64,000 nucleotides of DNA from Kingella potus (GTDB lineage: Bacteria; Pseudomonadota; Gammaproteobacteria; Burkholderiales; Neisseriaceae), in assembly GCF_900451175.1 (NCBI RefSeq), contig NZ_UGJJ01000001.1, positions 1,054,001 through 1,118,000 on the forward strand, given 5' to 3'. Positions 32,479 through 40,658 of the stretch are shown in pieces; the stretch's first letter is position 1, and every line of letters begins with the position of its first letter. The position numbers and the translations under genes are program-made. The notes beneath the pieces are model-generated. The model was not told the DNA's origin and ran no database searches. It was given only the letters and a program-made list of their open reading frames with translations.

Positions 32479-33900
32479 TTAGCCGCGCCGCCAGCTTGTG
32501 CCGCCTGCGCCGTCTTCCAAAATGATTTTGTGTTCGTTGAGCAGGTCGCGGATGCGGTCGGACTCCGCCCAGTTTTTATCCGCACGGGCTTGCTTGCGTT
32601 GGGCGATGAGTGCTTCGACTTCTTCATTGGTGAGGCCGTCTGAAACCGTGCCGCCCTGCAAAAATCCGGTCGGTTCGCGTTGCAGCAGGCCGATGATGCC
32701 GCCGAGGGCTTTGAGGCAGCCGGCCAGTTCGGCGGATTGGGTTTTGTTCACTTCGCCTGCCAGCTCGAACAATACGGCCACGGCTTCGACCGTGCCGAAG
32801 TCGTCGTTCATCGCAGCGTAGAAGCGGCGGGTGTAGCCGTTGGCGTTTTCGTTTAAGGTAAACCCGGCCGGCGGCGTGTTTTTCAGCGCGGTATAAAGGC
32901 GGGTGAGTGCGCCTTTTGCGTCGTCAAGATGCGCGTCGGAATAGTTCAGCGGGCTGCGGTAGTGGGCGCGCAGGATGAAAAAGCGCACGACTTCGGGATC
33001 GTATTGTTTCAACACGTCGCGGATGGTGAAAAAGTTGCCCAGCGATTTGGACATTTTTTCGCCGTCCACACGGATAAAGCCGTTGTGCAGCCAGTATTTC
33101 ACATGGCTGGCAACCGGTTTGCCGTGGTGGGTTTCCGCGTGGCCGTGGCCGCAGGTGTGTCCGCTTGCGCCGACGCTTTGGGCGATTTCGTTTTCGTGGT
33201 GGGGAAACTGCAAATCCGCGCCGCCGCCGTGGATGTCGAAGGTGTCGCCGAACAGTTTTCCGCTCATCGCCGAGCATTCGATATGCCAGCCGGGGCGGCC
33301 TTGCCCCCACGGGCTGCTCCACGCCGGTTCGCCCGCTTTGGCGGCTTTCCACAGCACGAAATCGAGCGGATCGCGTTTGAAGCCGTCCACTTCCACGCGC
33401 TCGCCCGCGCGCAAATCATCCGGCGATTTGCCCGAAAGCTGGCCGTAGGCGGCAAATTCGCGCACGGCGTAATATACGTCGCCGTTGGCGGCCGGATAGG
33501 CTTTGCCGCGTGCAATCAGGCTTTCAATCATCGCAATCATCCCGGCGATGTTTTCGGTGGCCTTGGGTTCGAAATCGGGGCGCAACACGCCCAGTGCGTC
33601 GGCATCTTCGTGCATGGCGGCAATGAAGCGGGTGGTGAGTTCGCCTATGGTTTCGCCGTTTTCGGCGGCGCGGGCGATGATTTTGTCGTCGATGTCGGTG
33701 ATGTTGCGCACATAGGTGAGCGGATAGCCGCACTCGCGCAGCCAGCGGGCAATCATGTCGAACACCACCATCACGCGGGCATGTCCGAGATGACAGTAGT
33801 CGTAAACCGTCATGCCGCAAACATACATGCGTACGTTTTCGGGGTCGATGGGGGAAAAGGCTTCTTTTTGGCGGGTAAGGGTGTTGTAGAGGTTTAGCAT
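32479..33900 (-). CDS. cysS: Cysteinyl-tRNA synthetase
   Basis: 473 residues, class I synthetase charging tRNA-Cys. HIGH motif as HLGH (residues 37-40), KMSKS intact in GEKMSKSLGN, zinc ligands Cys28, the Cys of HIECSAM and the His pair of FPHHENE. A histidine-rich insert TCGHGHAETHHG follows the zinc site, as in other neisserial CysS proteins I know. One uptake sequence is read as VSDGLTNEE. ATG 33900. Confidence 0.97.
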   Translation of the reverse strand: MLNLYNTLTRQKEAFSPIDPENVRMYVCGMTVYDYCHLGHARVMVVFDMIARWLRECGYPLTYVRNITDIDDKIIARAAENGETIGELTTRFIAAMHEDADALGVLRPDFEPKATENIAGMIAMIESLIARGKAYPAANGDVYYAVREFAAYGQLSGKSPDDLRAGERVEVDGFKRDPLDFVLWKAAKAGEPAWSSPWGQGRPGWHIECSAMSGKLFGDTFDIHGGGADLQFPHHENEIAQSVGASGHTCGHGHAETHHGKPVASHVKYWLHNGFIRVDGEKMSKSLGNFFTIRDVLKQYDPEVVRFFILRAHYRSPLNYSDAHLDDAKGALTRLYTALKNTPPAGFTLNENANGYTRRFYAAMNDDFGTVEAVAVLFELAGEVNKTQSAELAGCLKALGGIIGLLQREPTGFLQGGTVSDGLTNEEVEALIAQRKQARADKNWAESDRIRDLLNEHKIILEDGAGGTSWRRG

Positions 33901-34201
33901 GGGTTTTGTATTAATCGTGTAGTTGTCGCGTTGATTTGACGGGTAAAACCAATAATGTATCGTTTTGTATGTCGAAAATCCGATATTTGCCGCATATCGG
34001 AAACGGCTTGCGGATGTTTTGAATCAGGCAGGGTTTGCCCATATGCGGATTGTCGGTGCAATGCCGTACAGCCTGTCAAACCCGCCCAAATATTTTGCGG
34101 CACTCTGTCTGCTTGAAAACTCGGCGATTTGGCCTTAACACAGCCGCCAAATGGCCGGGATTGAGTTCCATCTGTGCAAGCATGGCTTTCTCTTTGGTTT
34201 C
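33901..34201. other. Intergenic stretch without recognisable features
   Basis: About 300 bases between cysS and the obg terminator. It is less GC-rich than its surroundings. I see no ORF with protein-like composition, no repeat module and no tRNA. The cysS promoter presumably lies near 33920-33990 on the minus strand, but no convincing box pair is visible. Confidence 0.5.
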
Positions 34202-34247
34202 GGCAAAGGCCGTCTGAATGCGGCCGCCGTTTCAGACGGCCTTTGCC
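34202..34247 (-). terminator. Uptake-sequence terminator downstream of obg
   Basis: GGCAAAGGCCGTCTGAA pairs perfectly with TTCAGACGGCCTTTGCC (17-bp stem), immediately after the obg stop on the minus strand. Confidence 0.75.
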
Positions 34248-34249
34248 AT

Positions 34250-35398
34250 TCACTCAGCCTTCAACACCGAAGTATCCGTTTGCGGCTGCGCGGCGGCGAT
34301 GGCGGCTTGCGCTTTTTCGGCCGCTTCGGCCTCGGCGGCGAGGCGTTTTTTCTCGATGAGGTACTGGCCGATTTGGTGTACCAGGTTTTGCGTGCCCTGG
34401 TGGGTTAACGCGCTGATTTTGAAGAGGCGCGGGGTGGCCATGTCGAAACCGAAACGGTCGTCGGGCGCGGGGTAGTCCCAGCCGATGGCGTTGAGAAACG
34501 CGGCGGCGCGGGTTTGGGCTTCTTCTTCGCTCAACATGTCGAGTTTGTTGAGTACCAGCCAGCGCGGTTTGTCGAACAGCTCTTCATCGTATTTGCGCAA
34601 TTCGTGGATGATGGCGAGGGCTTCGGCGGCGGGGTCGGTTTCTTCGTCAAAGGGGGCGAGATCGACCACGTGCAGCAAAAGGCCGGTGCGCGACAAATGT
34701 TTGAGAAAGCGGTGTCCCAAGCCTGCGCCTTCGGCCGCACCTTCAATCAGGCCGGGGATGTCGGCCATCACGAAGCTGTGGTTTTCGTCGATGCGTACTA
34801 CGCCGAGATTGGGGTGCAGCGTGGTAAAGGGGTAGTCGGCGATTTTGGGACGCGCGGCGGATACGGCGGCAATCAGGGTGGATTTGCCGGCGTTGGGCAT
34901 ACCCAAGAGGCCGACATCGGCCAGGACTTTGAGTTCGAGCATCAGCGAGCGGACTTCGCCTTCTTCGCCGGGTGTGGACTGCTTGGGGGCGCGGTTGACC
35001 GAGGATTTGAAGTGGATGTTGCCCAAGCCGCCTTTGCCGCCTCGGGCGAGACAGACGCGCTGGCCGTGGTGGGTGAGGTCGGCAACAACGTCGTTGGTGT
35101 CGAGGTCGCGGATAAGCGTGCCTACGGGCATTTTGAGCACGATGTCGTCTGCACCTGCGCCGTAGCGGTCGGAGCCGTGGCCTTTTTCGCCGTTTTTGGC
35201 CTGATAGCGTTTGACGAAGCGGTATTCGACGAGGGTGTTGGTGTTTTCGTCGGCTTCGGCGTAAACGCTGCCGCCGCGTCCGCCGTCGCCGCCGTCGGGG
35301 CCGCCGCGCGGTACGAATTTTTCGCGGCGGAAACTGGTTGCGCCGTTGCCGCCGCGCCCTGCGGCCACTTCGATTTTTGCTTCGTCGATGAATTTCAT
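34250..35398 (-). CDS. obg: Obg/CgtA GTPase
   Basis: 382 residues. Essential ribosome-associated GTPase involved in large-subunit assembly. N-terminal glycine-rich Obg fold (AAGRGGNGATSFRREKFVP to about residue 158); G domain with GMPNAGKST (G1), DIPGLIEGA (G3), NKLD (G4) and SAL (G5). The C-terminal tail is Ala/Glu-rich (EKKRLAAEAEAAEKAQ) rather than the OCT domain of some Gram-positive forms. No rplU or rpmA is adjacent in the window. ATG 35398 gives the standard MKFIDEA start. Confidence 0.97.
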   Translation of the reverse strand: MKFIDEAKIEVAAGRGGNGATSFRREKFVPRGGPDGGDGGRGGSVYAEADENTNTLVEYRFVKRYQAKNGEKGHGSDRYGAGADDIVLKMPVGTLIRDLDTNDVVADLTHHGQRVCLARGGKGGLGNIHFKSSVNRAPKQSTPGEEGEVRSLMLELKVLADVGLLGMPNAGKSTLIAAVSAARPKIADYPFTTLHPNLGVVRIDENHSFVMADIPGLIEGAAEGAGLGHRFLKHLSRTGLLLHVVDLAPFDEETDPAAEALAIIHELRKYDEELFDKPRWLVLNKLDMLSEEEAQTRAAAFLNAIGWDYPAPDDRFGFDMATPRLFKISALTHQGTQNLVHQIGQYLIEKKRLAAEAEAAEKAQAAIAAAQPQTDTSVLKAE

Positions 35399-35476
35399 GT
35401 TTCGGTTTGCCTATGTGTGTTTCAGACGGCCTTTTATGTTGCGGAGGCCGTCTGAAAAGGGTGGTTTTGCTTTGGC

Positions 35477-35517
35477 AGGCCGTCTGAAAGCTGTGTTGCG
35501 GCTTTTCAGACGGCCTC
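35477..35517 (-). terminator. Uptake-sequence hairpin downstream of purD
   Basis: An AGGCCGTCTGAAAG arm and complement ten bases beyond the purD stop on the minus strand. A second pair (35423-35457) lies between it and obg. The gap 35399-35526 holds nothing else. Confidence 0.7.
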
Positions 35518-35526
35518 TCGGCGCAT

Positions 35527-36795
35527 TCAGCGGTTGAGTGCTTTGGCGGCGATGTCTTTGCGGTATTGCATTCCGTCAAAGCGGATTTTTTCTACGGCGC
35601 GGTAGGCATTCTGCTGCGCCTGCTCCACGCTGTCGCCGAGGCCGACGACGCAGAGGACGCGCCCGCCGTTGGTAACGGTGCCGCTGCCGGAGAGGGCGGT
35701 GCCGGCGTGGAAGACTTTGGCGGTTTCGTTTGCTTCGTCTATGCCTTCGATAATATCGCGTTTGCGCGGGCTGTCGGGGTAGCCCGCAGCGGCGAGAACG
35801 ACTCCGACAGCGGTTTGCGGATTCCACTGTGCTTCGGCTTCGTTCAGACGGCCTTCGATGGCTGCCTGCACGAGTGCGGCAAAGTCGCTGTCGAGACGGC
35901 TCATCACGGGCTGGGTTTCGGGATCGCCGAAGCGGCAGTTGAACTCGATGGTAAAGGGTGCGCCGTGTTCGTCTATCATCAGGCCGGCGTAGAGAAAGCC
36001 GGTAAACGGAATGCCGTCGGCCTTCATGCCGCGCACGGTGGGCAGAATGATTTCGTCCATCACGCGCTGATGGACGGCGGGCGTTACCACGGGTGCGGGG
36101 CTGTATGCGCCCATGCCGCCGGTGTTGGGGCCGGCATCGCCGTCGAGCAGGCGTTTGTGGTCTTGGCTGGTGGCCATTGCCAACACGTTTTCGCCGTCGG
36201 ACATCACGATAAAGCTGGCTTCTTCGCCTTGCAGAAAGTCTTCAACCACCACGCGTGCGCCTGCTTCGCCCATTTTGTTGCCCACGAGCATATCGTCAAT
36301 TGCGGCGTGGGCTTCGTCTTCGTTCATGGCGACAATCACGCCTTTGCCGGCGGCCAGCCCGTCGGCCTTAATCACGATGGGTACGCCTTTTTCTTTGATA
36401 TAGGCATGGGCTTCTTCTGCGTTTTCAAAGGTGCGGTATTCTGCGGTGGGGATGCCGTGCCGCTTCATAAAGGCTTTGGCGAAGTCTTTCGAGCTTTCGA
36501 GCTGTGCGGCGGCGCGGGTCGGGCCGAATATCGGCAGGCCGGCGGCGCGGAAGTCGTCCACAATGCCTGCCGCCAGCGGTGCTTCGGGGCCGACCAGCGT
36601 GAAGGCGATTTTCTCGGCGCGGCAGAACGCAATCAGCCCGGTGTGGGCCGATAGCGGCAGGTTGCGCAGCTTGGGTTCGACGGCCGTTCCCGCATTGCCG
36701 GGCGCGACGAAAACGGTTTCTACCTCGGGAGACTGCGCCAGCTTCCATGCCAGCGCGTGTTCGCGGCCGCCGCCGCCGATAACGAGCAGTTTCAT
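35527..36795 (-). CDS. purD: Phosphoribosylamine-glycine ligase (GARS)
   Basis: 422 residues, ATP-grasp enzyme of purine synthesis joining glycine to phosphoribosylamine. N-terminal LVIGGGGREHALAWKL, ATP-grasp elements VIKADGLAAGKGVIVA and the metal/substrate loop GPNTGGMGAYSPAP, plus EFNCRFGDPETQ. Complete single-domain form without purM or purN fusion. The start ATG 36795 is standard. Divergent from lptB. Confidence 0.97.
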   Translation of the reverse strand: MKLLVIGGGGREHALAWKLAQSPEVETVFVAPGNAGTAVEPKLRNLPLSAHTGLIAFCRAEKIAFTLVGPEAPLAAGIVDDFRAAGLPIFGPTRAAAQLESSKDFAKAFMKRHGIPTAEYRTFENAEEAHAYIKEKGVPIVIKADGLAAGKGVIVAMNEDEAHAAIDDMLVGNKMGEAGARVVVEDFLQGEEASFIVMSDGENVLAMATSQDHKRLLDGDAGPNTGGMGAYSPAPVVTPAVHQRVMDEIILPTVRGMKADGIPFTGFLYAGLMIDEHGAPFTIEFNCRFGDPETQPVMSRLDSDFAALVQAAIEGRLNEAEAQWNPQTAVGVVLAAAGYPDSPRKRDIIEGIDEANETAKVFHAGTALSGSGTVTNGGRVLCVVGLGDSVEQAQQNAYRAVEKIRFDGMQYRKDIAAKALNR

Positions 36796-36848
36796 GTTGC
36801 AACATCCTTGAAAACGGGAGGAGCGGATGATTATAGCCCATTTGGGCG

Positions 36849-36887
36849 AGGCCGTCTGAAAAGCCGCCGCAGGTTTTCAGACGGCCT
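36849..36887. other. Uptake-sequence pair in the divergent purD-lptB region
   Basis: An AGGCCGTCTGAAAA arm and its complement with an 11-base loop in a 138-base region between two divergent starts, so it is not placed as a terminator of either gene. Confidence 0.6.
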
Positions 36888-36933
36888 GAAAACACAGTAC
36901 AATAAAGACATATCGATAAAAAACGTACCGAAT

Positions 36934-37668
36934 ATGCCAGCAAACGCCAGCCGCCTGATTGCGCGGAACCTGCAAAAATCCTTCAAAAAAAGACAAGTCG
37001 TCAAAGATTTTTCCCTCGACATCGAAAGTGGCGAAGTCGTCGGCCTGCTCGGCCCGAACGGTGCAGGCAAAACCACCAGCTTTTATATGATAGTCGGCCT
37101 GATTGCCGCCGACGCGGGCAGCATTACCCTTGACGGGCGGGAGCTGCGCCACCTGCCGATACACGAACGGGCGCGGCTGGGCGTGGGCTACCTGCCGCAG
37201 GAAGCCTCGATTTTCCGCAAAATGACCGTGGAACAGAACATCCGCGCCATCCTCGAAATCGGTATGAAAGACAAAAGCCGCATCGACGCGGAACTCGAAC
37301 GCCTGCTTGCCGACCTCAATATCGGCCACCTGCGCCGCAGTCCCGCTCCCGCGCTATCCGGCGGCGAGCGGCGGCGTGTCGAAATCGCCCGCGTGCTGGC
37401 GATGCAGCCGCGCTTCATCCTTTTGGACGAACCCTTTGCCGGCGTGGATCCGATTGCCGTGATCGACATCCAGAAAATCATCGGTTTTCTGAAAGAGCGC
37501 GGCATCGGCGTGCTGATTACCGACCACAACGTACGCGAAACCCTGCGCATCTGCGACCGGGCATTCATCATCAGCGACGGAGCGGTGCTGGCCACCGGCC
37601 GCCCCGAAGAGCTTGTTGGAAACGAACAGGTACGCGCCGTTTATCTCGGCGAAAACTTCAACTATTAA
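36934..37668 (+). CDS. lptB: LPS export ABC transporter ATPase LptB
   Basis: 244 residues. Cytoplasmic ATPase powering LPS extraction with LptFG. Walker A GPNGAGKTT, signature LSGGERRRVEIAR, Walker B FILLDEPFAGVDP, and switch His in ITDHNVRE. ATG 36934 (MPANASRL) is taken; no clear ribosome-binding site. In many proteobacteria lptC-lptA precede lptB; here divergent purD is upstream instead. It heads lptB-rpoN-hpf with a 26-base gap to rpoN. Confidence 0.95.
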   Translation: MPANASRLIARNLQKSFKKRQVVKDFSLDIESGEVVGLLGPNGAGKTTSFYMIVGLIAADAGSITLDGRELRHLPIHERARLGVGYLPQEASIFRKMTVEQNIRAILEIGMKDKSRIDAELERLLADLNIGHLRRSPAPALSGGERRRVEIARVLAMQPRFILLDEPFAGVDPIAVIDIQKIIGFLKERGIGVLITDHNVRETLRICDRAFIISDGAVLATGRPEELVGNEQVRAVYLGENFNY

Positions 37669-37694
37669 AAACACTCAAAACATAAAAACACATT

Positions 37695-39047
37695 ATGAGC
37701 GGACAATCCTTCCATCTCAAACTCAAACAAACGCAGCAGCTAAACCAGGGCTTGCAGCAGTCGCTGCGCGTTTTGCAGATGTCCGGCATCGAGCTGGAAC
37801 GCGAAGTGGACGACTGGTTGCAGGACAACCCGCTGCTCGAGCGGCGCGAGCCTGCCGACGACGGCGTACTCGAACCCGCCCGTCTTTCCGCCGCCGTGTC
37901 CTCGCGTAACCAAATCGGCGGCGACGAAGCCGAAGACGTATGGGCCACCATCGCCGAAGAAGAAGATTTCAACCGCTATCTGCACAACCAAGTCTGCGAA
38001 CACCCCCTCAGCGACGAAGAAGCCGCCCGCATCCACATCCTGATTGATTTCCTCGACGACCAGGGCTACCTGACCGACAGCATGGAGGAAATCATCGACC
38101 ACACACCGCTCGAATGGATGCTGGACGAAGACGATATGCACGACGCGCTGGAAAAGCTGCAAAGTTTCGATCCCCCGGGTGTAGGCGCGGCCGACCTGCG
38201 CGAATCCCTCCTCATCCAGCTCCAACGCCTGCCGGCAAGCGCCGAACGCCGCTGCGCCGGCAAAATCGTCAACCGCTTTCTCGACGAACTCAACCGCAGC
38301 AGCAGGCGCAACATCGCCAAATTCAAAAAAGAGCTGCCCGACTATCCCTCCGACACCATCGAAGCCGCCCTCGACCTCATCACCACCCTCAATCCCTATC
38401 CCGCCTACGGCTTCGCCTCTGCCGAACCCACATCCTTTGTCCAGCCCGACGTATTCGTACGCGAAGGCGAACACGGCTGGGAAGTGTCCGGCAACGAACA
38501 CGCCTGGCCCAGCCTCGTCCTCAACTCCGAGCTGGCCGACGCACTCAAAGAAGACGGCATCGACGAGGTGTGGCGCGAAAAAATCCAGGAAGCCCGCCAG
38601 AAAATCGACAGCCTCGAACTGCGCAAAAACACCGTTTCCCGCCTGGCCGAATACATTGTCGCCAAACAGGAAGACTTTTTCGATTTCGGCGAAATCGGCC
38701 TGACCCCCATGCTGATGAAAGATGCCGCCGCCGCCCTCGGGCTGGCCGAAAGCACCGTTTCCCGCGCCGCCGGCAACAAATACCTCGCTTGCCCGCGCGG
38801 CCTGTTTCCGCTACGCTATTTCTTCACCCAAGCCGTCAACAGCGGCGAAGGGCAGGAAGGCAACAGCCAAACCGCCGTCAAAGCCGTGCTGGCCCAACTG
38901 ATCGAAAACGAAGACAAAGCCGCCCCGCATTCCGATGAAGCCCTTGCCGCCCTGCTCAAGCTGCAAGGCATAGACATTGCCCGCCGCACCGTCGCCAAAT
39001 ACCGCGAAGCCCTCGGCCTGCCGCCGGCCCATCAGCGCAAAATATAG
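37695..39047 (+). CDS. rpoN: RNA polymerase sigma-54 factor RpoN, apparently intact
   Basis: 450 residues. Region I is Gln/Leu-rich (LKLKQTQQLNQGLQQSLRVLQMS). The core-binding part includes DPPGVGAADLRESLLIQL, the HTH region includes LGLAESTVSRAAGNKYLACP, and the C-terminal RpoN box ARRTVAKYRE is present. No internal stop or frameshift. It directs transcription from -24/-12 promoters with enhancer-binding activators; none is in the window. ATG 37695. In the pathogenic Neisseria the corresponding locus is described as a degenerate rpoN-like sequence, so an intact gene is notable. Confidence 0.95.
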   Translation: MSGQSFHLKLKQTQQLNQGLQQSLRVLQMSGIELEREVDDWLQDNPLLERREPADDGVLEPARLSAAVSSRNQIGGDEAEDVWATIAEEEDFNRYLHNQVCEHPLSDEEAARIHILIDFLDDQGYLTDSMEEIIDHTPLEWMLDEDDMHDALEKLQSFDPPGVGAADLRESLLIQLQRLPASAERRCAGKIVNRFLDELNRSSRRNIAKFKKELPDYPSDTIEAALDLITTLNPYPAYGFASAEPTSFVQPDVFVREGEHGWEVSGNEHAWPSLVLNSELADALKEDGIDEVWREKIQEARQKIDSLELRKNTVSRLAEYIVAKQEDFFDFGEIGLTPMLMKDAAAALGLAESTVSRAAGNKYLACPRGLFPLRYFFTQAVNSGEGQEGNSQTAVKAVLAQLIENEDKAAPHSDEALAALLKLQGIDIARRTVAKYREALGLPPAHQRKI

Positions 39048-39104
39048 TTTTCATGCCGTCTGAAAACGGTTTTCAGACGGCCAACCCACCGAAGGAGTAA
39101 AACT

Positions 39105-39461
39105 ATGAATCTGAAAATCACCGGTTTGAATTTTGATGTAACCGAAGCCGTCAGGGAACACGTCGCCCTCAAACTCGAGCGCATCAGCCGCCACGCGGGC
39201 AACCTGATTTCCGTAACCGTTACCCTTTCGCTGGACAAACCCGAGCACAAGGCCGAAGCCGATGCCCACCTGTCGGGCAAAAACGTGCATGTCGAAGCCG
39301 TTGAAAGCGAAAATATGTATGCCGCAATCGACGTGATGATGGACAAGCTCGACCGCGCCCTGATCAAACACAAAGAGAAAAGCAACAATGTGCGCGGCGC
39401 GGGCAAACCCGCCGTTGCGGAAGCGGAAGCGGAAGGCGGAGATGAAGATGCCGGAGCATAA
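39105..39461 (+). CDS. hpf: Ribosome hibernation-promoting factor (HPF/RaiA family)
   Basis: 118 residues. Beta-alpha-beta-beta-beta-alpha fold: MNLKITGLNFDVTEAVREHV, KLERISRHAGNLISVTVTLS and AIDVMMDKLDRALIKHKEK. Short type with an acidic, disordered tail (AEAEAEGGDEDAGA) and no long C-terminal domain. GAAGGAG precedes ATG 39105. Its position after rpoN is the usual one in proteobacteria. Confidence 0.95.
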   Translation: MNLKITGLNFDVTEAVREHVALKLERISRHAGNLISVTVTLSLDKPEHKAEADAHLSGKNVHVEAVESENMYAAIDVMMDKLDRALIKHKEKSNNVRGAGKPAVAEAEAEGGDEDAGA

Positions 39462-39492
39462 AGCCGCCGCGTTTCCGCAGTCTTAAAACACA

Positions 39493-39536
39493 GCCAACAG
39501 GCCGTCTGAAAACAGTTTTTCAGACGGCCTGTTGGC
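39493..39536 (+). terminator. Uptake-sequence terminator after hpf
   Basis: GCCAACAGGCCGTCTGAAAAC pairs with its complement ending GTTGGC, followed by ATTTT. Stem of about 20 bp. Confidence 0.85.
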
Positions 39537-39589
39537 ATTTTCAAGTTTGGACTTTTGCAACTCTTGGAAGAATTGGCTCGAAATCCGTT

Positions 39590-39609
39590 ATTTCCGCGCA
39601 GGTGGGAAT
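39590..39609. repeat. dRS3-type palindrome
   Basis: ATTTCC-GCGCAGGT-GGGAAT, one mismatch from the neisserial dRS3 consensus ATTCCC-N8-GGGAAT. Confidence 0.65.
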
Positions 39610-39647
39610 AGCGGCGGATAAATCATCTGTTTCGTGGGTTTGGTAAC

Positions 39648-40208
39648 TCAACTTGCTTGGTTATTAATTTTAATGATAAGAATAAGAAAAACAAAAAAAT
39701 AAAAGGTAGCAACAACAAAAATAAGCAAACAAAAATAGTATACGTTTTTTCTTCCCTGGTAAGAAGATTTGATATTTTCATATGAATTTTGAAATATAAC
39801 ATTATCCCCTATTACTATTTTACTAATAATCCCCCTTTGCGGATCAGGCGGATCTTTTTTAATTAACGCAATAAACTCAACATTAACATTACTTGAGAAT
39901 CTAGAAACTTGGTTGGCTTCACAAAAGTGCGTAAGCCCCAGACAACTAGATTGAAATTGCGGAGATTTTATATTATCAACGTAGATAAATAAATTCCTTC
40001 CAGATTTCTTTGATCCCGTATATGTAGATTCGAGTTTCGTTACCCCAACAACCTTAATTACCTCCGGATGAATAACTTCTTCCGTTTTCATTGCATAAAA
40101 AGATAACAACATTGAAATTATTGAAATAATTAAAAGAAGTATCAGATCCTCAAGATCCTGACCACCCCATATCTGATCAATCTTTCTATATACATACTTA
40201 ATTAACAT
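39648..40208 (-). CDS. AT-rich orphan membrane protein
   Basis: 186 residues, not recognised. It begins at ATG 40208 with GGAGA seven bases upstream. A transmembrane helix lies at about residues 20-40 (LILLLIISIISMLLSFYAM), then a ~115-residue loop with two cysteines (SCLGLTHFCE), and a second helix at about 155-180 (YYFCLLIFVVATFYFFVFLI). The loop is probably periplasmic. Base composition and codon use (AAA, ATA, TTA, AAT) are far more AT-rich than any neighbour, and no uptake sequence lies inside, so recent acquisition is likely. Confidence 0.7.
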   Translation of the reverse strand: MLIKYVYRKIDQIWGGQDLEDLILLLIISIISMLLSFYAMKTEEVIHPEVIKVVGVTKLESTYTGSKKSGRNLFIYVDNIKSPQFQSSCLGLTHFCEANQVSRFSSNVNVEFIALIKKDPPDPQRGIISKIVIGDNVIFQNSYENIKSSYQGRKNVYYFCLLIFVVATFYFFVFLILIIKINNQAS

Positions 40209-40227
40209 TACTATCTCCAGCAAGCGC

Positions 40228-40330
40228 AGTCTGTGTGTAGGGTGTGTGGCACAGCCACGCACGCGTTTTTCATTTTTACTGAAAATTTTAACCGCCGCGT
40301 GCGTGCCGTTTGGCACACACCCTGCTGTTT
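40228..40330. repeat. Two REP-like palindromes upstream of the orphan gene
   Basis: GTAGGGTGTGTGGC opposite GCCACGCACGCG, and CGCGTGCGTGCC opposite GGCACACACCCTGC, with their GTAG-type ends pointing outwards. They mark the boundary between AT-rich and GC-rich sequence. Single uptake sequences follow at 40338 and 40368. Confidence 0.7.
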
Positions 40331-40426
40331 TTTGTTCAGGCCGTCTGAATTTTCGGCAAGCGTTGATGCCGTCTGAAACGTTGTTTGTATGCGTCCCGCC
40401 GCTTTTTTGACTAGCTGTTTTCCGTC

Positions 40427-40523
40427 ATTCCCGCGCAGGCGGGAATTTTGTTTGGTTTTCGGCAGCGGTATTTTATCCCGCCATCCGATATGTTTCCGCC
40501 AAGATTTCCGCCTGCGCGGGAAT
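40427..40523. repeat. NIME-like unit: two dRS3 palindromes flanking 57 bases
   Basis: ATTCCC-GCGCAGGC-GGGAAT at 40427-40446 is an exact dRS3; ATTTCC-GCCTGCGC-GGGAAT at 40504-40523 has one mismatch. Such pairs with a short sequence between them make up neisserial intergenic mosaic elements. Confidence 0.75.
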
Positions 40524-40658
40524 GGCGGCGTTTAAGCAGGCACAGCTTGGAGCCTGCTCCAACAAAACCGTTAAACCATCTGCTTGGTGTCGGGTTTGCA
40601 AGCCGAGCCGCCGCACGGGCTTGGCAGCGGGCTAAGTCCGTCTGAAAAGGTGCGGACA

